A stretch of 64,000 nt of DNA from Clostridiaceae bacterium (GTDB lineage: Bacteria; Bacillota; Clostridia; Lachnospirales; Lachnospiraceae), in the NCBI GenBank assembly GCA_910575585.1, contig CAJTGF010000014.1, forward strand, positions 28,576 to 92,575. The letters are read 5' to 3'. The position numbers were made by a program, and so were the translations under genes. The notes under the pieces were generated by a model that worked only from the letters and a program-made list of their open reading frames with translations, was not told where the DNA came from and did not search any database. Position 1 is the first letter of the stretch; each line of letters starts with the position of its first letter. Positions 19,132-28,091 of the stretch are shown here, piece by piece.

Positions 19132-19244
19132 AGGGATACCTCCCAAAGATTATTTGCTGTATACCCTACAAGTTTACCATAAACCTAAAACTTGTTGCAA
19201 TGCGTTTTCTGCTGTTATTCCAAATTTCCTCTGATCATGCAAAA

Positions 19245-19280
19245 GCGGCATCGGCCGTCCCAAAGGATGGCCGATGCCGC
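19245..19280 (-). terminator. Terminator of the sialic acid transporter operon
   Basis: Arms of 16 nt (19245-19260 and 19265-19280) pair with one mismatch around the loop CAAA. The minus-strand 3' side continues TTTTGC. It is 20 nt after the last permease gene. Confidence 0.8.
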
Positions 19281-19299
19281 GCTGTGCAAACCGTTAAAA

Positions 19300-20124
19300 C
19301 TAACCTTTCACTGCTCCCATAGTGATACCCTGGGTAAAATAATTCTGGAACATCAAAAATACCGCCACAATGGGCACCGCCGCCATGGCGGCGCCAGCCA
19401 TGATAACCCCGTAGTTGGTAGAAAACTCCTGCTGCAGCGTAGCCACGCCCAAGGAGATGGTCAGCTTGGCCCTGGAATTCAGCATAACCAATTGCATAAA
19501 GTAATCATTCCAGGTATTGATAAATGTAAAGATAGCCAGCGCCCCAAACCCCGGTTTCACGATAGGCATAACAATACTGCTGAAGGTCCGCACTTCCCCA
19601 CTGCCGTCGATCTTGGCCGCCTCCAGTAGCTCTGTAGGAATATTCTCGCTGAACTGCTTCATCAGGAACACGCCAAATGGCCATCCGCACAACGGAAGAA
19701 TGATCGCCCAGGATGTATCATGGATCCCCATAAAACTTACCAGCTTCATCAGGGGCACCAGGATAACCTGCTTGGGAAGAGCCATTGCAAACACAAAGAT
19801 ACTAAACAACGTGGCCTGCCCGTAAAACCGCTTCTTAGCCAGCACATACCCTGCCATGGAAGACACCACGCAGACAATGAGCATCGTGATGCCGCAGATA
19901 AATACGCTGTTCCACAGCCACTGGAGAGCCGGATTCTGCATCAGCTTGTGAAAGTTCTCCATGGTGGGACTTAATGGGAACCATTCCGGAGGAAGTTTTA
20001 CGGTAACTTTCTGGGACTTAAACGCTCCCGTTAAGATCCAGTAAAAGGGGAAAATAAAAATAAAGCTTAAGATTAATAAAAACGCCATGGAGATAATATC
20101 CAAAATACCTGTTTTTTTCTTCAT
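19300..20124 (-). CDS. ABC sugar transporter permease, MalG/CUT1 type
   Basis: The 274-residue protein has about six membrane segments and the EAA loop motif (ELLEAAKIDGSGEVRTFSSI) that docks to the ATPase. It starts MKKKTGILDIISMAF. It is the last gene of a binding protein-permease-permease set. No ATPase gene is present in the operon, as is common for CUT1 importers that share an MsmK-type ATPase encoded elsewhere. Its place beside nanK, nanE and nanA makes sialic acid or a sialoglycan the probable substrate. Confidence 0.88.
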   Translation of the reverse strand: MKKKTGILDIISMAFLLILSFIFIFPFYWILTGAFKSQKVTVKLPPEWFPLSPTMENFHKLMQNPALQWLWNSVFICGITMLIVCVVSSMAGYVLAKKRFYGQATLFSIFVFAMALPKQVILVPLMKLVSFMGIHDTSWAIILPLCGWPFGVFLMKQFSENIPTELLEAAKIDGSGEVRTFSSIVMPIVKPGFGALAIFTFINTWNDYFMQLVMLNSRAKLTISLGVATLQQEFSTNYGVIMAGAAMAAVPIVAVFLMFQNYFTQGITMGAVKG

Positions 20125-20140
20125 TCCTTTGTCCCCCTTC

Positions 20141-21037
20141 CTAATATTCCACATCGCTGCCCAAAGCTTTAAACTGGATAAAGCTGATCAGTCCGATCAT
20201 CAGAGCCAGAACCACGCCCATGGCATTGGCATAGCCGTACTCAAACCGCTTAAAAGCATTCTCATACAGATAATACATGATGGTCGTGGTCCGGTAATTG
20301 GGACCTCCGGAAGTAAGCAGCTGGATCAAGGAAAAGCACTGGAACGAGTTGATGGTAGTGATCACCACAATATAAAGCGTGGTAGGCAGAAGGCTGGGCC
20401 ACTTGATCTGCCAAAACACCTGCAGATCGTTGGCTCCGTCCACCTGCGCCGCCTCCACATAATCTTTGGGAACATTGCCCAGAGAAGCGATATAAAGGAT
20501 GATAGGCTGGCCCACGCTGGTGGTGATCAAAATGATCAGGATAGCCCAGAGAGCAAACTTCTTGTCTCCGGTCCACATGATATTCTTTTCAATGATATTC
20601 ATGCTCTTTAACAACCAGTTCAAAATACCATTTAACGGGTCATAGATCCACTTCCACACAACCGTGACCGCAACCGTGCCGGTCACTACGGGAAGGAAGA
20701 ATACACACCGGAAAAATGACCGGGTAAAGGGATTCTTCTCATAGGTCATGGCAGCCACAAACAGGGCGAACAGCACCGTGATCGGTACGGAACCCACCAC
20801 CAGGATAAGGGTGTTCACCAGAGATTTCTGCCACACCTCATCCTTGAACATATTCACATAATTGTCCAGCCCGATAAACGTCATGCCCTTCATGTTATAC
20901 CGGAACAGGCTGGTTACAACGCCCATGATCATGGGCAAAAGTACAAAGATACAGAAAAAGAACAATGCCGGTGCCAGAAACGCATAGGAGATCAGAGTCT
21001 CCCTCATGCGGATTTTATTAAACTTTGATTGCTTCAT
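20141..21037 (-). CDS. ABC sugar transporter permease, MalF/UgpA type
   Basis: The 298-residue permease begins MKQSKFNKIRMRETLISYAF, with about six transmembrane segments and an EAA loop at DYVEAAQVDGANDLQVFWQI. The ATG (21035-21037) follows GGAGGAAGC; upstream in-frame codons have no site. It pairs with the MalG-type permease 16 nt downstream and with the binding protein upstream. Confidence 0.88.
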   Translation of the reverse strand: MKQSKFNKIRMRETLISYAFLAPALFFFCIFVLLPMIMGVVTSLFRYNMKGMTFIGLDNYVNMFKDEVWQKSLVNTLILVVGSVPITVLFALFVAAMTYEKNPFTRSFFRCVFFLPVVTGTVAVTVVWKWIYDPLNGILNWLLKSMNIIEKNIMWTGDKKFALWAILIILITTSVGQPIILYIASLGNVPKDYVEAAQVDGANDLQVFWQIKWPSLLPTTLYIVVITTINSFQCFSLIQLLTSGGPNYRTTTIMYYLYENAFKRFEYGYANAMGVVLALMIGLISFIQFKALGSDVEY

Positions 21038-21149
21038 GCTTCCTCCTGTCCAGCCGGCCCTCCACCGGCCCCTTAAAAACTTCTCCCCATACAAAACTGT
21101 ATGAGGAGAAATGAAGAAGTGTCATAAGTATTCAGTCAGATCCGCACGA

Positions 21150-22550
21150 TCACTGCGCATTTGCAATAGACTGATTCGCCTTGGTCACGAAATCATTCAC
21201 TGCGTCTTCCGGTGTGGAATCACCGTTCAATACTGCCTGCAGCATCGGGAACCAGTAAGTCCTCATCTCTGCAAAGCCCTTGATGGTATTGTAATATGGA
21301 GAGTAGTACTTGGTCAGGCTTGCGTAGAAGCCCATCTCCTCATCGCCGGGATACAGATCACCCATGGACTGGCGAACCGGAAATACGCTGGTCCTTACCA
21401 CATCCTTTGGTCCCCACTCTTCATCATTGCACATGAAGTCAATAAACTTCTTGGAAGCTTCCGCCTTGGCAGCGTCACCGTTATCAAATACACAGAATCC
21501 GTTCACCAGGTACTCCAGTTCCGGAACGCCGTCGTCAGACGGGAATGGCAGCGCAATAGCCTCGATCTCATTCTGTGTCAAAGTCTCTGCTCTCTGTGAA
21601 GCAAGTCCCGGAGACCACAGTGTCGTAAACGCGGTGTTGCCTGCCACGAACTGGTCTACGTCCTCGCCGCCGTTGTACGCGGAACCATTGAGCATGTAGC
21701 CTGCGTCAACCCACTCTTTGATCTTGGTCAATGCCTTGATGCCGCCCTCATCATTCAGGGTGTACTCGGTCACTTCATCATTGGTCACCTGACTGTCATA
21801 GATGTTGGTCACGAACGCGCGGATACCCTGATCGCCGCCCTGTCCGGAACAGTAAACCGTAGCGCCGTTAAACCCGGCGGCGTTCAGTTTCTTGAGCATC
21901 TCCTCAAACTGCGCCGTAGTCCAGGTCCTGTCACCTTCCATATTAATGCAGCTCATGGCGTCAGCCGCCTCAAGAGCCTGCTTGCTCACTGCCATACAGA
22001 ATGCAGCCGTGCTGATGGGATACATATAGTAACTTCCGTCGTCAGACTTACAGGAATTAAGCAGGGCCTCATTGTTCACGTCCTTCACGAACTCATCCGT
22101 AAACATGTCGTCCAGCTTCACAAGCTTCCCGTTCTGGGCATAGGAGATAATACGTCCCGGCGCGTCAAACAGAACGTCGCACACGGTCCCCGCCTCAATG
22201 GCTGCCGTGATCTTCTCCGGTCCTGACGTAAAGTCGATGGTCTCAAGATTCACCTTGATATCCGGATTCTTGGCCTCAAACGCGGCAATGATCTCCGCCT
22301 CATAGGTCCCAGCCGGCTTATCGGCATCCTGCGCATATGTAGGGAATGCCCACCAGGTAATCTCAACAGCCCCTGCAGGCGCCGCCGCATCACTCCCTCC
22401 GGCCGTGGTCGCCGCCTCTCCGGCTGCCGCTGTGGTGCCTGTGTCCGCTGCCGGAGCCGCCGTAGTCTCGCTGCCTCCGGAACCGCCGCACCCGGCCAGT
22501 GTGGTCGCCATCAGTGCCGCAGCAAGTCCCAATGATAAAATTTTCTTCAT
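21150..22550 (-). CDS. Extracellular solute-binding lipoprotein of the sialic acid locus
   Basis: A 466-residue lipoprotein. The signal peptide ends in the lipobox LAGC (Cys at about residue 20), followed by a Gly/Ser/Thr/Ala-rich linker to about residue 62. The mature domain is of the family 1 sugar-binding type, with VEITWWAFPTYA at its start. It should capture a carbohydrate and deliver it to the two permeases downstream. Its own perfect-consensus promoter lies upstream, separating it from the regulator gene. Sialic acid specificity is inferred from the neighbours only. Confidence 0.87.
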   Translation of the reverse strand: MKKILSLGLAAALMATTLAGCGGSGGSETTAAPAADTGTTAAAGEAATTAGGSDAAAPAGAVEITWWAFPTYAQDADKPAGTYEAEIIAAFEAKNPDIKVNLETIDFTSGPEKITAAIEAGTVCDVLFDAPGRIISYAQNGKLVKLDDMFTDEFVKDVNNEALLNSCKSDDGSYYMYPISTAAFCMAVSKQALEAADAMSCINMEGDRTWTTAQFEEMLKKLNAAGFNGATVYCSGQGGDQGIRAFVTNIYDSQVTNDEVTEYTLNDEGGIKALTKIKEWVDAGYMLNGSAYNGGEDVDQFVAGNTAFTTLWSPGLASQRAETLTQNEIEAIALPFPSDDGVPELEYLVNGFCVFDNGDAAKAEASKKFIDFMCNDEEWGPKDVVRTSVFPVRQSMGDLYPGDEEMGFYASLTKYYSPYYNTIKGFAEMRTYWFPMLQAVLNGDSTPEDAVNDFVTKANQSIANAQ

Positions 22551-22619
22551 AGAATGCCCTCCTTAGGAAATTTTGACTAATCCACATGGTCTTAAAACCC
22601 ATATTTTTGTTATATTTGA

Positions 22620-22648
22620 ATTATATATCAGAAAATTTCTTTTGTCAA
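22620..22648 (-). promoter_or_regulatory. Consensus promoter with embedded palindrome for the transporter operon
   Basis: TTGACA (22643-22648) and TATAAT (22620-22625) with a 17-nt spacer. The spacer holds the odd palindrome AGAAA-A-TTTCT (22630-22640). Similar GGAAAATTTT and GGAAATTTT motifs lie at about 22662 and 22566. The palindrome fits an operator for the MurR/RpiR regulator encoded just upstream; this is inference. Confidence 0.8.
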
Positions 22649-22690
22649 CAGGATTCATCAAAGGAAAATTTTTTTATTTTTAGACAATTT

Positions 22691-23545
22691 CTACCACAAT
22701 CTCTCCAAAACCGAGCCGGAAGTCCGCTCATTGTTTTTACTGCATGCCTCAAAATACCGCCTGTAATATTCCGTATACATCAGGTCGATCAAAAACAGCT
22801 GGCTGATCTCCCCGGATGTAGACCCTCCCTGAAGGGGCCCTTCATTGGCCCCGCTAAGCAAAGTCAGATCAGCATAGGAAGTCAGGGGGGATTTGCTGAA
22901 TCTGGTGATGCAGATCACCCTTGCCCCCGCCTGTTTCGCCAGCTGCGCCACATGGATCGTATCTTTCGTAGCCCCTGAATAGGAGAACACCACCGCCACC
23001 TCGTCCGCGTTCATGGTGGAGGCCACCATGGCCTGCATGTGAGAATCCTGAATGCAGTACACCTTAGGCTCAATGCGCAGAAACTTGTTGGCTGCCTTCA
23101 AAGCAGTGAGAACGCTGGCTCCCACACCGAAAAAATAAACTTTCTTTGCCTCGTGGAGCCAGTCAATAGTCTGATTAAAAACCTTCTCATCCAACAGGGA
23201 GTGAGTCTCCGTCAAAGCGTGGACATTGGTATTAAGCACCTTTTGCGCCAATTCGTGAAATGTATCATTTAACCCTATGTTGCCCGTAAATCCGCTGGTC
23301 TCCTTCTCGTTCTCATTGAGACTTAAAGACAGTACCATCTTAAACTCCTGATACCCTTTCAGTTCCATGGACTTGCAGAACCGGAACACGCTGGTATCAC
23401 CCACCTGACACGCCTCCGCCAAATCCGTGATAGACATAAACAGTACTTCCCTGGGATTCTGCAAAATATAATCAGCCACCTTTTTTTCCGCCTTTGTAAA
23501 CTGATTGTATGCAGTCCTCATTTTTACCAAAAAATCGCCTTGCAT
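22691..23545 (-). CDS. MurR/RpiR-family regulator, probable sialic acid regulator
   Basis: The 284-residue protein has the N-terminal HTH_6 domain (about residues 1-77), with TKAEKKVADYILQNPREVLF and the helix-turn-helix SITDLAEACQVGDTSVFRFC. A C-terminal SIS sugar-phosphate-binding domain follows, with YFFGVGASVLTALKAANKF and VVFSYSGATKDT. In many Firmicutes such NanR proteins respond to N-acetylmannosamine-6-phosphate. It lies between nanK and the binding-protein gene. The ATG at 23543-23545 has AGGAGGGG five bases upstream. The repeated GAAA/TTTC palindromes in three promoters are its likely operators. Confidence 0.88.
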   Translation of the reverse strand: MQGDFLVKMRTAYNQFTKAEKKVADYILQNPREVLFMSITDLAEACQVGDTSVFRFCKSMELKGYQEFKMVLSLSLNENEKETSGFTGNIGLNDTFHELAQKVLNTNVHALTETHSLLDEKVFNQTIDWLHEAKKVYFFGVGASVLTALKAANKFLRIEPKVYCIQDSHMQAMVASTMNADEVAVVFSYSGATKDTIHVAQLAKQAGARVICITRFSKSPLTSYADLTLLSGANEGPLQGGSTSGEISQLFLIDLMYTEYYRRYFEACSKNNERTSGSVLERLW

Positions 23546-23584
23546 CAATACCCCTCCTTCTGTCGGTCTTCCAAATGTTGTAAT

Positions 23585-24469
23585 TTAAGTCTTTTTCATC
23601 TGCTCCATTGCCATCCAGGACGCCCCCATAAGACCCGCCTGATTTCCCAGGGCCGCCGTCTTCAGCTCCACGCCGCGAAAGCTGTCCATGATCCTGCCTG
23701 CCGTCCGTTCCCTCACCTGTCCTAAGATGTAGGGCTGTTCCATCACTCCCCCGCCTAAAATCACGCAGGACGGGTTAAAAATATGTATCACGGTCACCAA
23801 ACCGTGGACGATCTCATCAATCCATCGGTCCACGATCTCCCTCACTTCCGGCTCCTGAAATCTGGCAAAGATCTGCCTGCCGTTTGTGAGAGTTTCGTCC
23901 CGCTTTAGCGCCTCCGCTACCAGAGCAGTGGCCGACGCGTATTTCTCGTAGCAGCCGCTGAAGGGCTGCCCCTTTACGCAATCTTCCGGGTGGACCATGA
24001 TCCCGCCAAACTCACCGGCGGAAAACATGCTTCCTGAATAAATCTTCTTACCTATTATAATGGCCCCGCCTACTCCTGTACCGTAAGTAAGACACAAAAA
24101 GTCGTCATGGTCTTTGCCTGCTCCCCAGGCGGCCTCCCCCAAAGCCGCCGCGTTCACATCATTTTCCACGGCCACCGGCGTACCAAATTCCGACGCCACA
24201 ATGTCCTTTAAGCGGGTTCCCGTGTATCCCGGTATGTTTTCATTGGCATATCGGATATATCCCTCTTCTGAGTTTACCTGACCTGCCGTGCTGATCCCCA
24301 CGCCGTCAAAGGGCCTGTAAGTCTCAAGGATCTCCAAGATCCGGCTCACTACATGGGCTGCTCCCTTCTTTGCCTCCGTGTCCTGTTCCCTTACCTCCAC
24401 CAGTTCCTGACCATTCCACAGACCCGACTTGATGGAGGTCCCTCCAATATCTAAAACCGCTATCCTCAT
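23585..24469 (-). CDS. nanK: ROK-family kinase, probable N-acetylmannosamine kinase
   Basis: The 294-residue protein opens with the ATP-binding motif MRIAVLDIGGTSIKSGLWN of ROK sugar kinases. It includes VAVENDVNAAALGEAAWG and TYGTGVGGAIIIGKKIY, with the catalytic aspartate in NDVN. The usual CxCGxxGC zinc motif is incomplete (CVKGQPFSGC). Phosphorylation of N-acetylmannosamine at O6 is inferred from the position between nanE and the RpiR gene. The ATG has AAGGAG upstream, 10 nt after the nanE stop. Confidence 0.85.
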   Translation of the reverse strand: MRIAVLDIGGTSIKSGLWNGQELVEVREQDTEAKKGAAHVVSRILEILETYRPFDGVGISTAGQVNSEEGYIRYANENIPGYTGTRLKDIVASEFGTPVAVENDVNAAALGEAAWGAGKDHDDFLCLTYGTGVGGAIIIGKKIYSGSMFSAGEFGGIMVHPEDCVKGQPFSGCYEKYASATALVAEALKRDETLTNGRQIFARFQEPEVREIVDRWIDEIVHGLVTVIHIFNPSCVILGGGVMEQPYILGQVRERTAGRIMDSFRGVELKTAALGNQAGLMGASWMAMEQMKKT

Positions 24470-24479
24470 AAGGGACTCC

Positions 24480-25184
24480 TTATCTGCCGATGGCCGCCAC
24501 AAACCGCTTCGTAATCTCAAGAGGTCTGGTGATGGCCCCTCCGATCACCGCCGTCCACACGCCGCTGTCCAGAGCCTTCTTCAGCTGATCCGGCGTCCAG
24601 ATGCCGCCTTCCGCCACCACCGGCTTTTTGCAGTCCCGTGCCAGCTGCTCCATCAATCCAAAATCCGGCAGCGCCGTCCCTTTGGTGTACTCCGTATAGC
24701 CCCGCATCGTGGTGCCGATAAGGTCAAACCCGATCTCGGCCGCATGGATCCCCTCCTCGTAGCAGGAGCAGTCCGCCATAAACAACTGATCCGGATACTT
24801 CTTCCTCACTTCCCCGAAAAACTCATCCAGACTCTTACCGTCCGGTCTGGGTCTTTTGGAAGAATCCGTAGCATCCGCGGCAATGATGGAGACTCCGCAC
24901 TGGACCAGAGCGTCGATCTCTTTCATCGTAGGCGAAATATATACGTCACAGTCACCATAGTTTTGCTTTATGATGCCTATGATCGGAAGATCCACCGTTT
25001 TTTTGATCTCTCCGATATCTTCCACTGTGTTGGCGCGGATACCTACGGCTCCCCCCAGCATGGCTGCATACGCCATCCTTGACATAATGTAGGAACTGTG
25101 CAGCGGCTCCTCTTCCAATGCCTGGCAGGAAACGATCAATCCTCCCTTAATCTGCTCCAAAATCTTTTGGTTTGTCTGGTTCAT
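24480..25184 (-). CDS. nanE: N-acetylmannosamine-6-phosphate 2-epimerase
   Basis: It converts N-acetylmannosamine-6-phosphate to N-acetylglucosamine-6-phosphate. The 234-residue TIM barrel starts [20 protein letters not shown] and has the family motifs [37 protein letters not shown] and [15 protein letters not shown]. The lysine in IIGIIK and the acidic residue in ADAT correspond to catalytic positions of the family. The ATG (25182-25184) follows TAAGGAGG. It is the first gene of the leftward operon, with its own promoter. Confidence 0.94.
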   Translation of the reverse strand: MNQTNQKILEQIKGGLIVSCQALEEEPLHSSYIMSRMAYAAMLGGAVGIRANTVEDIGEIKKTVDLPIIGIIKQNYGDCDVYISPTMKEIDALVQCGVSIIAADATDSSKRPRPDGKSLDEFFGEVRKKYPDQLFMADCSCYEEGIHAAEIGFDLIGTTMRGYTEYTKGTALPDFGLMEQLARDCKKPVVAEGGIWTPDQLKKALDSGVWTAVIGGAITRPLEITKRFVAAIGR

Positions 25185-25235
25185 GGTATTTTCCTCCTTA
25201 ATTGGCCCTTCAGCGTCATAAAAGTTATATATCAT

Positions 25236-25264
25236 ACTATAACATATCCAAAAATCTTTTTCAA
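25236..25264 (-). promoter_or_regulatory. nanE promoter
   Basis: TTGAAA (25259-25264), 17 nt, TATAGT (25236-25241), with an upstream TGT giving an extended -10. It is divergent from the nanA promoter about 35 nt away; A/T-rich GAAA/TTTC-like sequence lies between them. Confidence 0.8.
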
Positions 25265-25299
25265 TGCTATGGATCAAATAAAAAAAATTTTTATTTTTC

Positions 25300-25328
25300 T
25301 TGATTTCTATCCCAAAAAGTGGTATGAT
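25300..25328 (+). promoter_or_regulatory. nanA promoter and candidate RpiR operator
   Basis: TTGATT (25300-25305), 17 nt, TATGAT (25323-25328). Near the expected transcription start lies GAAAATTTTTTC (25341-25352), a near-palindrome matching the motif in the transporter promoter. Confidence 0.75.
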
Positions 25329-25371
25329 TGACTTGTCAATGAAAATTTTTTCTGAAAGGACAGGTACCCTT

Positions 25372-26289
25372 ATGTCAAAGTACAACACAGACAAATTCCG
25401 TCACATAACCGTCGCCCTTAACACTCCCTTTAAAAAGGACGGTTCCGTAGATGTGGAGGCTGTAAAGGCCGTATCCCGCTACTTCCGCGACAAGGGGGTA
25501 AAGCAGATGTATGTATGCGGCAGCACTGGTGAAGGCTTCCTTCTGGACACCGAAGAGCGCATGCTGGTAACCGAAACCGTAGTCCATGAAGTTGGTGACG
25601 ACATGAACATCATCGTCCACGTAGGCTGCCCGGACACCAGACATTCCTGCATACTGGCAGAGCACGCCGAAAAAGTAGGTGCCGCGGCAACCTCCGCTGT
25701 TCCATGCGTGTACTATCGTCCCAGTGAAGAAAGCGTATACCGCCACTGGACCGAGATCACAGAGGCTGCTGACCTGCCTTTCTTCATTTATAATATCCCT
25801 CAGCTGACAGGCTTCAATTTATCCATGAACCTGTTCAACCGGATGCTTGAAAATGAGCGGGTGGCAGGCGTAAAATGCTCTTCCGACCCGGCTCAGGACA
25901 TTCTTCGTTTTAAAAACGCAGGGGGCAAAGATTTCCTGGTATTCAACGGCCCTGACGAGCAGTTTGTAGCCGGACGTCTTATGGGTGCTGACGCCGGGAT
26001 CGGCGGCACCTACGGCGCCATGCCGGAACTGTACATAAAGATGGACCAGCTTATTAAAGATGGCCAGTGGGACAAGGCTGCCGATGTTCAGGCCATCGTC
26101 ACTCCGCTTATTTACCGTCTCTGCTCCTTTGCCTCCATGCATGGCGCAGTTAAGGGGATCATCTCCCTGGACGGATGCCCTATGGGCGATCCCAGACTCC
26201 CATTCCTTCCTGTTGCTCTGGATAACCCGGATCTGGTACAGCTTTACAAGGATATCAAACAGGCGATCGCAGACACCAAAGACTTGTAA
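25372..26289 (+). CDS. nanA: N-acetylneuraminate lyase (DHDPS family)
   Basis: It cleaves N-acetylneuraminate to N-acetylmannosamine and pyruvate. The 305-residue TIM barrel has the substrate motif [15 protein letters not shown], the tyrosine of [11 protein letters not shown] and the Schiff-base lysine in VAGVKCSS. The start [19 protein letters not shown] has GAAAGGACAGG upstream. With nanK and nanE it makes the full route from sialic acid to N-acetylglucosamine-6-phosphate; nagA and nagB are not in the window. The alternative, another DHDPS-family aldolase, is less likely given the neighbours. Confidence 0.93.
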   Translation: MSKYNTDKFRHITVALNTPFKKDGSVDVEAVKAVSRYFRDKGVKQMYVCGSTGEGFLLDTEERMLVTETVVHEVGDDMNIIVHVGCPDTRHSCILAEHAEKVGAAATSAVPCVYYRPSEESVYRHWTEITEAADLPFFIYNIPQLTGFNLSMNLFNRMLENERVAGVKCSSDPAQDILRFKNAGGKDFLVFNGPDEQFVAGRLMGADAGIGGTYGAMPELYIKMDQLIKDGQWDKAADVQAIVTPLIYRLCSFASMHGAVKGIISLDGCPMGDPRLPFLPVALDNPDLVQLYKDIKQAIADTKDL

Positions 26290-26367
26290 TGTGATCCGTG
26301 ATTATTCCGGCAAGCTTTGGCGCCTTTGCGTCGGCTTGCTGGATTTCCATGCTTTAAGGGGGTTTTT

Positions 26368-27009
26368 ATGAAAAAACACATCGTATGCTATGGCGACTCC
26401 AACACCCATGGCTACTGCGCGGAAACAGGAGGCCGTTTCAATGAAGAAGAGCGCTGGACCTGTCTCCTCCAGGCATATCTGGGAGACCAATTCCTTGTTT
26501 TGGAGGAAGGGCTGTCCGGCCGTACCACCTGTTTCGACGACCCGATCCATGAGGGATTGTGCGGCCTGGACTATCTGTATCCATGCCTTATGAGCCATGA
26601 GCCTGTGGATCTTCTGATCATCATGCTTGGCACCAACGACACCAAAGAGCGCTTCGGCGTCAGCCCGGCCTGCATTGGTTTAGGTCTGAAACGTCTGATT
26701 GCCAAAGCCCAAGCCACAGACTGCTGGCGGGATCAGAAACCCAATATCCTGGTAGTGACTCCCCAGAACATCGCCCCCCAGTACATGGACACTGCGGTAG
26801 CCCTCACCATGGGTAAAGGCTGCGCCGAAAAATCTCAGGAGCTGGGAGAACAGTTTGCGCTTATAGCCCAGGCCATGGGCTGTCATTATCTGGATGCCAA
26901 CAAAATGCTGACCGCAAAGACCAATAAAGTGGACTTTATGCATCTGACCGAATCCGGACACGGACAACTGGCCGCAGGACTAGCCAACTTTATCCTGGGG
27001 ATCATATAA
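26368..27009 (+). CDS. SGNH/GDSL hydrolase in the sialic acid locus
   Basis: The 213-residue protein begins MKKHIVCYGDSNTHGYC with the nucleophile serine in GDSNTHG (block I). Block III is MLGTNDTKERF and the Asp-His pair is in DFMHLTESGHGQL (block V). There is no signal peptide, so it acts in the cytoplasm. It lies 78 nt after nanA on the same strand and before a terminator. Deacetylation of imported O-acetylated sialic acids is a sensible guess; related enzymes also include arylesterases. Confidence 0.85.
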   Translation: MKKHIVCYGDSNTHGYCAETGGRFNEEERWTCLLQAYLGDQFLVLEEGLSGRTTCFDDPIHEGLCGLDYLYPCLMSHEPVDLLIIMLGTNDTKERFGVSPACIGLGLKRLIAKAQATDCWRDQKPNILVVTPQNIAPQYMDTAVALTMGKGCAEKSQELGEQFALIAQAMGCHYLDANKMLTAKTNKVDFMHLTESGHGQLAAGLANFILGII

Positions 27010-27035
27010 CCGGTTAAGAGAATGTATCATTCCCT

Positions 27036-27066
27036 GGCCCTGCCGCGACAGCAGGGCCGTTTTTTA
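27036..27066 (+). terminator. Terminator of the nanA-esterase operon
   Basis: GGCCCTGC/GCAGGGCC stem (27036-27043 and 27051-27058) with a seven-base loop, followed by a T6 run. Confidence 0.9.
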
Positions 27067-27076
27067 TCGCTCTTCT

Positions 27077-27820
27077 TTATAAACCCTCTCTGCAGGCTCC
27101 TTTTACAGCCTTTGCCTGCAAAATCCCCAAAAGCTCTGTCAGTTCTTCTATCATATAGGAAGGTCTTATGCCTTTATCCGTCAACTCTGTCTCCCGCTCC
27201 TCTTCCCCTTTATTCCGACAGAACCAGCAGGTGTCAATCCCAGCGTCAATCCCGCCTTTTATGTCAGATGTAAGGGAATCCCCGATGACCAGCGCTTCCC
27301 TGGCCTCAAACCGCTCCACATGACTTTTCACATGATCAAAAAATTCCCTGGACGGCTTGCCTGCCCCTATTTTCCCGGAAATGAAAAGCTGCCGGAAATA
27401 CTTATCAAGCCCGGATCTGGCCATGCGGGATGTCTGAGTCTCCTCCACCCCATTGGTGATCACATACAGCTCATAGCCGTCCTTTTTCAGTTTTCCCAAA
27501 ACCTGATGGACCTGTGGGATCTCCTGAAGCCCCTGATTCAGATACCTGCGGTACGCCTGCTCCCAAAGCCTGCCGTCCACCTCCTTGCCGTAGTGGGCCA
27601 TCAGGTCCGAAAATCTGCGGTTCACGCCCTCCTCCACGGAGATCTCGCCCCGCTCAATGGTTCTCCACAGCTTTCTGTTCAGTTCTTTATAGGTATCATA
27701 GATCTCCTGTGTCCACAATTCCCCCATCTCTTCCATCATGGAGCGGAAAGATTCCGTCTCATTGGCATCAAAATCCAGAAGGGTATCGTCCACGTCGAAT
27801 AGCAGTATTCTGTAGGCCAT
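27077..27820 (-). CDS. HAD-family pyrimidine 5'-nucleotidase, YjjG type
   Basis: The 247-residue HAD hydrolase carries motif I LLFDVDDTLLDFDANE, motif II YVITNGVEETQ, a lysine near GKIGAGKPSREFFDH, and motif IV VIGDSLTSDIKGGIDAG. This layout matches YjjG/YfnB noncanonical pyrimidine nucleotidases, which remove phosphate from damaged or modified nucleotides. It is transcribed convergently to the nan operon and has GAAAGGAGG before the ATG. Confidence 0.87.
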   Translation of the reverse strand: MAYRILLFDVDDTLLDFDANETESFRSMMEEMGELWTQEIYDTYKELNRKLWRTIERGEISVEEGVNRRFSDLMAHYGKEVDGRLWEQAYRRYLNQGLQEIPQVHQVLGKLKKDGYELYVITNGVEETQTSRMARSGLDKYFRQLFISGKIGAGKPSREFFDHVKSHVERFEAREALVIGDSLTSDIKGGIDAGIDTCWFCRNKGEEERETELTDKGIRPSYMIEELTELLGILQAKAVKGACREGL

Positions 27821-27903
27821 AATACGCCTCCTTTCGGTATTATTTTATGATTTTATAGTCAACGGGAATATTTTACCATGAATATGTGAGAAAAGAAAGA
27901 TAT

Positions 27904-27928
27904 AACCTCCATTTATGTGGAGGTTTTT
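27904..27928 (+). terminator. Hairpin with T-run right of the nucleotidase gene
   Basis: AACCTCCA/TGGAGGTT (27904-27911 and 27918-27925) followed by TTT. It is upstream of the nucleotidase and could be a remnant terminator of a lost rightward gene. Confidence 0.5.
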
Positions 27929-27961
27929 GAATAACCTTTTTGACAGATCTGATCAGCTTTT

Positions 27962-27993
27962 AAAAAGGGGCCTCTCAATCTCTCGAAAGCCCC
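27962..27993 (-). terminator. Terminator-like hairpin after the PIN-like fragment
   Basis: On the minus strand GGGGC (27989-27993) pairs with GCCCC (27967-27971), with inner GA-rich pairing, followed by TTTTT (27962-27966). Confidence 0.55.
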
Positions 27994-28091
27994 ATAATCC
28001 ATCCATTCTTTCCTGGATAACCGCCTTTCCTCAACGGAGTGGTGCCGGAAAATTCAGAGTATTGTAAAACTGAATAATTTTCTGCTTACTT

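Noticed and set aside
25185..25371. Possible riboswitch between nanE and nanA
   Set aside because: Leaders are short and A/T-rich; promoter and operator-like boxes explain the region without a folded aptamer.
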